Shown here piece after piece: positions 13,767 through 26,100 of a DNA stretch of 64,000 bases. Source of the DNA: Vitis vinifera (taxonomy: Eukaryota; Streptophyta; Magnoliopsida; Vitales; Vitaceae); NCBI RefSeq assembly GCF_030704535.1, contig NC_081823.1, forward strand, positions 4,496,501-4,560,500, in the 5' to 3' direction. Below the pieces are notes generated by a model. That model was given only the letters and a program-made list of their open reading frames with translations. It searched no databases and had not been told where the DNA came from. Each line of letters opens with the position of its first letter. The first letter of the stretch is position 1. A program made the translations under genes and the position numbers.

Positions 13767-15941
13767 AGGTATTGTCACACCCCGGTTTTTTTTTTTTTTT
13801 TTTTTTTTTCAAACTGAACAATTGATACTCAAATACAATATAAGTGCTCTCAAAGATATGGGGATACAAAAATTTAAATGTTGAGTTCCTGCTTGATTTT
13901 GTGCAAAAAGAGAATATGCAAAACCTGTTATAAAAAGTACAATTTATATTAAACTTTGTAACTATTAGTTAACAAAATATGTTTCGTTTCACAAAAGAAA
14001 CTTGTACTACATTAATTTACATATACCAAAACCCCATGGTTCACTACGGGTAGCCCATACTACAAGTGTATTTGACAAATATATATATATATATATATAT
14101 TACATCATTCCTACAAAAAGATTCAATCTTTAATACAAAGGTAAAGCCTTAAAACACTTTCAATGTGATCAAACAACATCGAATCACAGTAAAGTAATGC
14201 TCAAGCATTATTTACTGCATAGGTCTTCTGACCTGCATCTAAAGGTGAAAGGGATAGAGTGAGTTCACAACTCAATAGGAAATTTTATAACTATCCTAAG
14301 CATACCCTTAAAAACCTTGAATTAAACATGTAATAGCATGCATGATAAACATTTTATAACCATTAACAAATATGTAATCATGTCAAACATGTATGCATGT
14401 GTTTACTGGTTTCATCTTTGCTTTTCCTTGTCAATCCTTTCACAACTGATAAACTGCTCACCCCCACCAATCTATGTATCAGATATCAATGCTCCACAAG
14501 ATGCACAGTCAATATAATAATGACTATTCTGGGACATCACCCAAGGGCAAGTCATATCCCGTGTCTTTTGGGACTCATACCCAAGGGCAGGACCAACCCC
14601 TTGTCTTTAGGGACTAAAACCTAGGGGCAGGACCAACCCCATACACCCACATCGGAGTGTCTTCCTCGAGGGCTTTAGGGACTTTCACCCAAGGACCCAC
14701 GGTCCCACATAAACAATATATCAAAGGATAATGTCTGTAGCATCACATAAATACTTCCCACCAATCAATTCTCTGAATATCATCTATGATTATTCCATAT
14801 CCTTCTTGCAATGCACCCACACCATGAACCATTTCCACAACATAGAACCATGAATCTTCATACCAATATACGTTCCAATATCAATGTAACATTTCAACAC
14901 AATAAACCGAGATGCAATGACACATTAAAACATTTTATGAAATCATAGAAATGACATGAAATTTCCAATAAATGTTTCTAGGAATACACTCTAACATAGC
15001 ATAAAATTCCCTACCTTACACGGACTTTCCCTCTGTGATTCTTCTATATAGGCGATTTTTACCTATTACAAGGAACTAAAATGAAACACATAATTTAGAC
15101 TTCTTAACGATGAAAATTTATACAATTTATTGTTGCTAATTTTAATTCTAATATTCTTTAATCTACATGCCTACAGGTTTTCAAATCAAATTTGAATTGA
15201 ATTAAACAATATTTACAATGCATATCAATGTTCCCTAATTAATTGCCAAACACTAATTGTTTTGATTTTTTTCTTAAAGCCTAACCCATTAACAAATCCC
15301 AAGTGTCCAAATAACCTAATTAATCACATGTTTACTAATCTATTTTTTAATTAAACCAAATTAAACAAAGATTTATGCTGATCTTACCATTAATAAAATA
15401 TTTAAGCTAAAATACTTTAATCCTTAATTAATTGTGATTTTTAACTAAAATATGTTTATAGCTAATTACACTCAACTTTTACACAAATTTTACCGTTAAT
15501 TTGTTTCAATATACCATTAGGAATCAAAATAAACCAAAATTACTAAATTAAACAACTTGCTTACCTCAAATCTACACTTTCTCTCTCTAGATCCTCTCTC
15601 TAACCCAAGTTGCTGCAGGTAAAATGGTGCAAAACGAGTTGCAGGCCCTTATATAGGGTTCTCCATGCAGCCAAGTAGGAGGTGGTAGGACACTGCCACT
15701 AACCCCAACTTCCCAATTTTGCACTTTAGTCCTTTAGGTTTTCATAACTATAATCAACCCCTAAGAACCTAATAAGCATGGTTAAGTCATTAATTAATCC
15801 CACTTAATCTTAATCAAAGTTTAATTCATAATTAAACAGGATTAATACTAAACTAGTTTTAACATCTAATTAAGCACGTTTAAAGTTAAGTACTAAGATA
15901 ATCATTATTTCTTATTTAAATCATTAGTGCTAGGTATTACA
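13767..15941. mobile_element. LTR-like repeat, probably a solo LTR (fossil)
   Basis: A 2.2-kb coding-free block at the convergence of the plus- and minus-strand gene sets. It begins with tgtcacaccccgg followed by a T tract and ends with ggtattaca, the TG...CA ends usual for plant LTRs. Inside are a 'gagtgagttcacaactcaa' word, repeated 'gggcaggaccaacccc' words (about 14520-14650) and an (AT)11 run at 14079-14100. A 7-bp direct repeat 'aggtatt' lies at 13767-13773 and 15932-15938, which does not fit the TG...CA reading cleanly, so the exact ends and the class are uncertain. There is no internal domain and it looks old. Confidence 0.4.
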
Positions 15942-16546
15942 AGTTGTACATATGATTAGTTAAATTCATTAACTATATTGCTATTTGACCAGAGTACTGG
16001 CATACATATATTAAGAAGTCCAATTTTGAATCAGTTCTATTATTCTCAAGTCTAATATTGAAACAGAGTTGGCTTTCTTCAAAGAAACTAACATACTGTC
16101 GGTCAAACTTTCATGGCTAGTGCCCTAAGTCTTTATAAGAAAACAAAGGGATTGTTGAATGTCAACCAAGTGATGCTGCTAAATTAACCCAATACCTTAG
16201 AGCTTAAGGCTTTCATAAAAATAATACTCAAAAGTCAATTTATCAGACATGGACTGATAGGAGAAGAAGCTTCCTGGTAGTTGGTCCATCAGAACAAGGA
16301 ACTATAAAGAAAAAACAACACTAGGAATTTTTTTCCCCTCAGTTATGAATGTTTGGTGAAGTTGGCTCTTGTCTGTGTTGCTGCTAAGCATTGTTTAGGT
16401 TAGAACAGTAGGCCTATGTATAACAAGTTTATTATGAGCAAACAACCAGGTATGCTTTGCCAAGTATCTGTTAAAGTAGATACATATTGAAAATTGATGG
16501 GACTTTACAAGTTTGAAGCATCTGAAAATGAAAATGAAAAATCTTC
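15942..16546. other. 3' flank of the minus-strand gene that ends at 16547
   Basis: No gene seen; AT-rich DNA expected to contain the 3' UTR of the neighbouring minus-strand receptor gene. Confidence 0.4.
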
Positions 16547-19500
16547 TTATCGAGCAGCTAAAAATGTAACAGTTATATCATTGACTGAACATGGCTCATA
16601 TATGCCTGAAGAAGAATCTGCTGCTTCAATCATTCTCCTTGCAACGAAAAAACCAGGCTCTCTTGGCTGAGGCAATGCAATCTCACTACCCAACATCATA
16701 ACCACAGATGACATACTTGGCCTATCATCTGGGCTTTGTTGCACACACAATAGTCCCACATGGATTGATTGTAGCACTTCGAGTGGATTGCATGATTGCT
16801 GTATAGATGCATCAGTCAGTTCGATAGACCTGCCTTTTCTGTAGAGTCTCCATGCCTGAAATTTGAACTCATTATCAGCAGAATGTTTTTAGATATAGAA
16901 ATAAGAATACTACTCAGAAGCTTACATGTCCAAGAAGGTTGAGGTGGTGATCTGGATCACAGAACCCTCTATTTCTCTTTCCACTCACAATCTCTAGCAC
17001 CAAAACCCCAAAGCTATAGACATCGGATTTTACTGAGAAGAGGCCATCAACTGCATACTCTGGGGACATGTACCCGCTGCCAATGATAAGAGAGAAATTA
17101 ACTTATGATCAACGGAAGTCAATAATTAATATATATAACAGCTCTAGGAGTTCTTACTAGGTTCCCACTACTCTAGTTGTATTTGCTTCTGTTTCATTTT
17201 CTTCAAAACTTCTGGCCATGCCAAAGTCTGAGATCTTGGGGTTCATCTCCTGATCTAATAAAATATTGCTGGCTTTGAGATCTCTATGGATAATTCTCAG
17301 TCTGGAGTCTTGATGAAGATAGAGAAGTCCACGAGCAATCCCTTTGATAATGTGGAAACGCTTGGGCCAATCCAGTAACATGCTTTGTGTTTGATCTGCA
17401 CATTTTTTTCCATCAGAATTAATGCAGACTGCTGAATCAATTCTTGAACATAAATGAAAAATAAATCTATAAAAGAACAGAGTCATGGATAATACATAAG
17501 AGCAAGATCCTGCAGCCATGTGTATGACAGCAGTACCAAAAAATGCAAGTTTTCAAGTGATTGAGAAGTTTAAATCCAACATCACTGACTGGTAGAATTG
17601 CCAATCTCTGTGTGTTCCTGACTTTGAGAAACCATTTTTCAAGACATGCTAAAAAAAAGGTCGGATGATTTTGGAACTTGTATGAGCAAAATAATGCCAA
17701 GGTTTTAAAAGAGCCATACCAAAAATAAAGGAGTTCAAGCTCTTGTTGGGCATGTACTCATAGATCAGCATCTTTTCTTCATATTGAATGCAATATCCTA
17801 GAAGCTTCACAAGGTTCCGGTGTTGAAGTTTGGCAATGCATAAAACTTCATTCTTGAACTCATCAAGTCCTTGTCTTGAATTCTTTGAGAGCCTCTTCAC
17901 AGCTATTTCTTGTCCCCCTCTCAACATACCCTAAGAATTATCATTTATGATAGTGGTCAAGGAAGCGCCTTTTTCAGGACATAATATTATTAAATGTCTT
18001 CCATGAGAACTGTTAGCATTGAACAAATTGTTCAGTTTTAGAAGCAGAAGATGACAATTTCTTCATAAAAATCCAACTGTCTTAGAAAAAATTTGTGATT
18101 GAGAACTGTTTGTAAAAGTGCTAATCTTTCATGCCTTTGGTTGTCACAATGTGGATATGCCACCAGAAACTATTTTCAACAAGAAAAATAGCAGTATATC
18201 CATATAAAATAGATACCTTGTAAACAGGTCCAAAACCACCCTGTCCAAGTTTATTGCTTCTGGAAAAGTTGTCAGTGGCTTCAGCTATTGTGTCAAAGTC
18301 AAATAATGGTAACTCCAAATCTTCCTTCTCACTTTCATTTGTGTGATCTCTCTCTGGATTGTGCCCCATTGTTACTGCAAAATAGGAAAGAAGGTGAAAA
18401 TTATTCAAACAAAGAACTGCAGGACAATGAAGAGAAGTCTGTCTGCATTACACAATCCAACGAGTTAGCTCCATCATTCAATTAGTCACCTAGTAGTACT
18501 TGTCAAAATGCTATTCCCAGCATCCTCCCCATCCCAGTTCACCATCCCTACTAATGATTCAGTAAAACTTCTCCCTTTTTCTCATGTTGAAGAGCCAAGG
18601 TAGGGAATACATCAACTGGGATGCAGAGATGTGATGGTGGTCTTTAGCATATTGAAATAAAAATGTGATCTCCCTTTGATGGACCTTGGGGTTTCCACTT
18701 TAAAGGTTTGAGTTTTCACTCAATGAACAAAATGTATTTATCTGAGATGAGTTACCTTCTCCCAAAGGGGCCTTCTTCTTAAGTCTCTTCCTCTTCAAGA
18801 CATGCAAGATCACAAATATGACTAGGAGAATGAGTCCTGCAAGACCTATGGGGATGACTATGATCTTCACTAGTTTCTTCTGGTCAGAGCTTTCATATTC
18901 CTCTGCATAGCATTGCCAGTTATCTAAGCATATAAGCAATTAAAAGCAGGAAATCCATAATCCAAAAGAGCAGGGGAAAAAGCAAGAATTTCTGATATCC
19001 ATGGTTGTAATCAGGGATTGCTGAATCTTCCAACAAGGGAAAACATTAACTTTTCCCTGAAAGCATGACCATGAGATTGGAAGTAAAATGTTGTAACCTC
19101 AACAAGTTCAGTGCAATTGAAGCATAAGTAAACAGATTTCTAAGTTATTGCCATTGAGGGCATTGCATTGCACTGCATCTCAAGAACTGTATCGAGAATT
19201 CTCCTGAATAGAACATTTTAGATCATTTTCTTTGGAAATCTTCCAGAGAACTGGATTTATGGGTAGGGAAAAATGAGAAAAAAGACATTTAGTTTGTGAA
19301 TGGATGAAGTCATACCTAATTCTGAGGCAGCCATCCTTACATAAAGATCTTGCCCATTTTCATTGTACTCTCTAATATCAATCAGGTTGCCAAACCAAAG
19401 CACGCATCCACTCCCTCCATTTCTGATATCTGAATTTGCATAAGCTGTACAATTACAGTTCTTCAAGCACTTCATCTTGCATTCCTTAAGATTCATTGTC

Positions 19501-20585
19501 ATATTAAACCAGGAATCTTGTGTGTCTGGCAATTTTACTCCAGGATACTTCAGAAAACCATCTCCATTTTGACAATTCAATCGAGTCCTACGAACACAAC
19601 CACCTGACCAATCTGCAACATTCCAATCATTTGGGTGTTTTGGCACAAAGCCTTTCAAACATCCACATGCAGGGGAGTTGTTGATGTCACAACTACCATA
19701 TGCACCGCATAATGCATAGCGGTCACAGTTATCCATCTGTGCAGTCAAGTATAGGAGCCAGCCCTGCCTGCGATCAATCCATGTGTAGTCCTGCAGAACA
19801 CCATTTGGACTCAATACCATCCGTGTCACAACTGAGCTGTTGATAAGTTCATAAGTGTAGTATATCTCCTTTTGATTCAAGACAAAATGAAAGGTATAAA
19901 TTGAATTTGGTTTTAAATTAGGCATACCACTAAACCGAAGACCATTCCAGGGACCTGATCGAAACGTCACAACTGAACCCTCCTTTAGAAACATTTGTGG
20001 AAATCCTCTAGGATCGAGCCTGTTAGTGAAATCACCAGTTGAAGGATCATCTGTGCTCTTCCATGATGTTAGATAACTATCCAGGCCAGTTATCAGGTTC
20101 TTTCCATACTTCATGCCTGGTAGAAAAGTGTCCCCTGGATAATCAAAACTTTGCCAAAGGAAGTTTTCTGGGTCACTATCATTTTCATTTCTCACAACAA
20201 GATTTCCTGTATCCAAGAGCTGTGCAACTGGGCTTTGTACTGACCTTGACGAATTGGAAGACCAAATGGTCATGTTGGCTTTATTGAGAAGGACTAGAGT
20301 TCCCCGTTCATCAAGCTTTAAAATTCCAGATGAATCGTTTAATGGGACATCTCTGTCGGCCACCCAAACTACTGTCCCAGTAGATATCTTCTTGTACCAT
20401 ATTCCCAGGTACCGATTCTCAGAACTGCCAGGGCTGAAAAAACCCAGTTCAAAATCCCCACCAGCTGAAACAATGGTCTCCCCATCATCTATAGATTGAG
20501 CTTGAGTTATGGTGTCTACTGCAGCAGAAGTTATGAAGATGGACAGTAAAGTGGAGGAGAAGAAAAGAATGGTGAAGCCTCCCAT
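16547..20585 (-). CDS. G-type lectin S-receptor-like Ser/Thr protein kinase, intact
   Basis: Seven exons on the minus strand: 20585-19316, 18923-18756, 18374-18217, 17930-17720, 17395-17158, 17076-16926, 16855-16547. The phases close, giving about 834 residues. The first ATG is at 20585 ([14 protein letters not shown]..., signal peptide). Exon 1 carries B-lectin ([20 protein letters not shown]), S-locus ([13 protein letters not shown]), an EGF-like segment and PAN ([12 protein letters not shown]). Exon 2 encodes the membrane span ([20 protein letters not shown]) followed by a basic stop-transfer KRKRLKKK. The kinase has [31 protein letters not shown] and SPEYA. The tail ends VTFLAAR. Exon 2 could also begin 24 bases later at a second in-frame acceptor. 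It should be an active RD receptor kinase; it is the most divergent of the minus-strand set. Confidence 0.95.
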
Positions 20586-23142
20586 TGATGTCCTCAACCT
20601 TCTTGGGCTAGTGCATTTCTTTTATTCAAGCCTCCATTCAGGAATAGCTAGAGGAAAAAAAAAAAGGATGAACACCCCATAAATTTCAGTTCACAAGTCA
20701 TTAGCAGATTTCTCTGAAAACAACCCCGTTGAATTTGGAAGTGGTGGGTAAAGGACCTCAAATTCAACGCCGTGAGTCTCCACGTATAAAAGTGGCGTGG
20801 TTGTAAAGGAATGCCATTCACTCATTCTGCTTTACCTCATATAAAGTCTTCTGCAGATTGCCATAAAAGTGAGTCATTCTGGGTTTACATTGATTTATGG
20901 ATATAAAGATTTTAGCAATGAGAAAATTGCCAAGAAGATCCATTAATCATGTTGTTTATGGCATCTTGGGGATGAGTGGCTGGCACTATTGCAAGAGTCA
21001 GCAGGCCAGGCTGAAAGGTACGGCTGTGGAACTAAGGTCATGCTCTTCTTGAACTTTAATTGAGATCCATTTTTCTGTCACACCAATAAAGAGCTGGCAA
21101 GGAATGTCTACATACCAACAAACTGGATGAATTGTTTAGAACCAGAAACATGGGATTGGCCTACAATAATGACTCATTCTTGTCCAAAATGATTATTTTT
21201 TCTGGAAAGGTGGCTCTGGGTATGTTTAGGACCAGACACATGGGATTAGCTCTCGGGATTTTTCTTAAATGTGTGCTGTTCTTGAGCTCAAAATGAAGAA
21301 TATCTAATTTGAAAAAACAGATAATTACCGATGTCATCGAATTTACCCAGGTCCCAAGATTCAGCTCAATAGGTCAACTATTAAGGAATTGGTTCAATAT
21401 GTACACATGAGCAGGAGGTGGTTACAAATGTCAACCAATCTACTCCAGATCCCACAAAACCAGTTTAAGGAATTGGTTTGAGTTTGTAGGCAGGCTCAGC
21501 TTTCCAAACCTAGGTGGTATGTCCACTAGTGATTTAATTGTTTTGTGGTAGGGCCTATATGAAATCCCATACATATGAAAATGTGCCAAATTTTCTCCTC
21601 AATAACCCAAAGTCAAATTTGTGCTTTGTGCATAATAATATCTTCCATAATGTGGTTGACCTATGACCTAAAGGCAATTGCCATCAGGTGTCTTCCCTGG
21701 AAAATTTAAAAATTGTACTATGTTGAATAACAGAAAAATCATTACCAATATGTCCTTGGTTCATTTTTAGAGGTGTTGAACCTCTAGAATGGAAATAAAC
21801 AATCCCAATCACTTGATTGGGTTATTGTCTCTTTTCTTTTGGTCATGCTGGCATCATATGATGTTGTATTTTGTTGAACAGGCAATTTAGAAATTTGTTT
21901 CTCAAAATCTTGTCATTGAATTTCCCAAAGGGATGATAATAATAATTTTCCAGTTGACCCTTTTTGTAACAGGGAGCACTTGCAGAAGTTTATGCTTTGA
22001 TGTATTAAGAAAATGAGGCACCAAGAACAGTATCATATTATATAGTCCATTTATTTTTTTCCTTAATCTAAATACCAGTCAGCACATTAGTAACCATTAA
22101 AATAACCAGTCAGGTCTTGAATTAGGTGAGTTTGGTTGTTTGTAACCATCAACAAATGATGAAGCAAACTTTTCCGGTCAATTTTCAGATCTTTGGCATG
22201 TAATGTTTGGTTTTGAATGTCTTAACACTGGCCTATTAGCAAATGAAGAGACACCATGACTTGTTAATTTGAGTTGAAAACTTGCTTTTGTTTTGGTCAG
22301 TTTGAAAAAGATCCATTGGCCCAGTTGATATTATAGAAAAACCAACCCAGAATATCGTTGACTTTATGGAATACTAATTGTTTATTTCTAAAAATGTGGT
22401 GGTTGGCAGAGGAATGGAAAGGAAGGCTAAGTCTGATAATAAATGTAGGGTGTGGTTTGAAAGGTTCCTCCAAGTTTTAGATTTGAATTGACTTTTGATG
22501 CTTCTATGATATGCAAGATTAGAGACAGTAATTGATCAACTATATAATGTATATCTCCATTCATTACCCTGTACAGAGCCCTAATGAAATTAGGAATGTT
22601 CCTTTTTCCATGTCCTAGGATTGATCCTGAGGATACTAGGATAGATCCTGGGAGTTCCACCACTCTAGGGTCTATCCCAGGAAGTTCCCAGCTGAGGTGG
22701 TATTACTCCTGGGCATGTGAACAGTGAACTTGACCTCATTGATCTGAGAATCAATAATTGGATCATAGGCCATTCTTCTCCTAATTTGGATGATATGGGG
22801 TTTCTACATAGGTCTGAATTGAACTCAATAAACCATTCAACAAATTATGCAAGCTGGTCAGTCCTTAAGAGTCATGTGAAATGAGAGCTACTCTTGGTAG
22901 CTAGTAAGTTACAAAACTTTTCAGTTGGTGTTTGTATCTATTTTCTTTTCAGATGTAATAGTCATTTATAAGCTTCAATATCCTGGAAACCTTGGCTAGG
23001 AGAAAGGGTTACTGCTGCTAGTTCTATTCGGTTCATCCCCCATTTCAGTTCTTCCCAAGCTGGGTTAGCTTCTCCCTAGCAATCTCTACTGACCATCAAG
23101 TCTTAACATGTCAATGTGGAGAAAGAAGCAATTTGACCAAAG
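20586..23142. other. Intergenic spacer; no last exon for the next gene
   Basis: No gene seen on either strand. It contains the promoter of the gene at 16547-20585 and, further right, DNA where exon 7 of the next minus-strand gene should lie but does not. A roughly 29-bp word is repeated near 21136 and 21218 (both contain 'acatgggatt'). The open frame at 22427-22663 has no recognisable domain. Confidence 0.5.
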
Positions 23143-26100
23143 CCGGCGGTCTGGGTGCGAAAATCCTCTGTTTCTCTTCCCAGTCACAATCTCCAGCACC
23201 AAAACACCAAAGCTAAAAACATCAGACTTCAATGAGTATAGTCCTTCACTTGCATTCTCTGGGGGCATGTAACCACTGCAGCAAAATCGCAAAGAGATGA
23301 ATTTCGAAGAAATTGAATGAGACTGTATATAACATCACTAGATATACGTACAATGTTCCAACCAATCTTTCTGTATTTGCTTCAATTTGATTTGCTCCAA
23401 AACTTTCAGCCATGCCAAACTCTGAAATTTTTGGGCTCATCTCACTATCTAGCAAAATGTTGCCTGCATTTAGGTCTCTATGGATTATTCTGAGTCTAGA
23501 ATCTTGATGAAGATAAAGAAGTCCTCGAGCAATCCCATTGATAATGAGGCAGCGCTTAGGCCAATCTAGTTCCATGCCTCGCCTTTCATCTGCCCAGTTT
23601 TTTCTCACTCAAGTTAATCCATTCTATAACTCATAGGGAAAATTGTTAACTGATTGTAGAGAACTAGAAGTGGGAATTCTCGAAATGCATGTTTTGCTTC
23701 TGGTCTTTTTGTCAACAATTCTTTATGAGACCATGCATAATGAAGAGAGGACAGAAAATTACTCAAACAGACTAGTAAAACTAAGTGTAGTGCAGTTTTA
23801 GAGAGTCAAACCAAAAATAAAGGAGTCCAAGCTTTTGTTAGGCATGTATTCGTAAATCAACATCTTTTCTTCGTTATGAATGCAATATCCAAGAAGTTTC
23901 ACTAGATTTCGGTGCTGAAGTTTGGCTATGTATTCGACTTCATTTTTGAACTCATGAAGTCCTTGCCTAGAATCTTTTGACAGTCTCTTCACAGCTATTT
24001 CTTGCCCCGTTTCCAACATTCCCTGAAATTATCATTCAACATGATGATTAGAATTTAGAATATTACACACTCTTCACAATGCTGCATTACATTCCGGAGT
24101 TTGGAACAAGTGAAGGTGGGATCATGTTCTTTTTTTTTTTTCCTTTTTCCTTATGGGTGCTTCTAAGGCCAAATATAGACATCATCCACGTTTCTTTATG
24201 AGAGGTTGTGTTAGTAATCGTGATAATTCCAGCTCCAATAGAGTATTTTTAAGTTGTGGTTAAAAAGCTTGTAGTCTGGACCTTGGGATGAGTCAGACTG
24301 GTTGGCCTTCCCGTGTGCTCCTATCGCTTCATCCCCTTTACCGGCTTTTATGGGTGATTCCTTCAATTTTGCATGTGGAGGTTCTCTTTTCAACTTTTTG
24401 TGACAGCTCTTGTAATATAATCTCTCCACTCTCTCTCTTCTTTACATCTAATGAAATGATAGATTTTCATCTCAAATATTGATATATTTCCGCTAATCTC
24501 TTCTTATAGAAGCTAGTGAAAAATTGTATTATCATTTATTTTAAAATGAAAAAAATCTTTTCTTTCGTTTTTTTTTCCTCTTTTAGAAATAATTTTTTAC
24601 CATTATATCAAGTGTCACCTTTTTTTTTTCCAATAGTTTTCCCCATTATTAAATAAAGTAATTATTTTAAGATTCAAAAATATAAATTAAAAGATAAGTG
24701 TTTGTTTAGACTTTGAATATATTTTTTATTTTCTATTTTTAAAATTAGAAAAATAGTAAAAACTTCTATATCAAATATAATAACTTTTATATATATATAT
24801 ATAAAGATTGATGTTATATTCTTAAAAATTATGTAATTTCTTAAAATAGTTAAAAATTTTAAATAATTTTTTAAGATAAGTCTATATGAGTCACTATCAT
24901 TTTTAAATTTTAAAACAAAAAATAAGAAATACACCCGAAAGACACTTAAATCTATCAAACTATAAATTATATTTATTAATTACCAGTTTAACATAAATGA
25001 TAACCCATAAACTCATATTTCAATATTTTAAATTACTTTAACAATCAAACAAAAATGATAAACTCATTAATTTAAGATAATCTAAGATAACTAAAAGGGA
25101 AAATGTTAGAGTTTATTTCTTATCAGTTTTATATTTTGAATAAAATAATAGATAATATAATTAAAAATAATAAATAAATAAATAATATGCGGGTTTTGAT
25201 TGCAATTGGTTGTCCAAACCTTTAACTCATTAATTTATACCACAGCTTGTTTTAATTAGACTTGCCGTAATTCTTTGTTTGCAGATTCTCCTATTACCAT
25301 TATTTCTTCTCATCCACTTTTTGAAGTTTGTCAACCCGACTTTAACCCTTAAACATTGCGCACATCTAAATTTCATATTCGGCATGGATTGGATGGGTGT
25401 AACCCATAGCCCTACAAACCATGCAACAATCAATGATTTTGAATTCAAGCCATTTGATGATAAAGATAACCTACATTGCCGAGTGATTTTGAATTTGGAG
25501 ATGAAGACAATAGAGAGTAGGGATGATAATAAAGAGGGTTTTTTTGGTATCTATCCTACCCCACCTCTTCCTTAATGGAAAGGATTTGGAATAAAAATAA
25601 ATAGGTGCATGTGGAGCTGTTTGGAAAGTTTTTAAAAATTCAGGTTTTGGATATGGCTTTGTCCCTGCTAATAAAATATAATTTTAAATAAAAAATATTT
25701 TAATTGAATTTTTCAACTTTTTTAACACAAATAAATATTAATTTTTTATAAAAATAAATTATAAAAGGTTATAATATTTCCTTATTTATAAATCATATTT
25801 ATTTTTAAAAAAAACGTTAAGACTTTAAAAATAAAAATTATTGAAAAAAATGAAAAAATGAAAAAAAAAAATGGAATTCCAATATTTATTTTTTGGGCAG
25901 AAATGGGAATAAATATGAATACACGACGCAAGGTTGGAATGAGATGACCTGTCTTGAACCGGCCTAGATGTCATCCTAAGGGTAGGAGAATATTGTTGAT
26001 GATGGTGTACTTGATTTTGACATGGAAACCAACAAAACACATACCACCTCTTCTACTGAATCAGACATAGATTAAGCATAATTTCTATAATATTTTATTT

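Noticed and set aside
24210-24480. Possible SINE or LINE tail ('ctctcttctttacatctaatg')
   Set aside because: No A/B boxes, no poly(A) and no target-site duplication found; left as unclassified intron DNA.
25279-25575. 98-residue open frame in AT-rich intron DNA
   Set aside because: No domain, no flanking gene structure, and it lies within the intron of a pseudogene.
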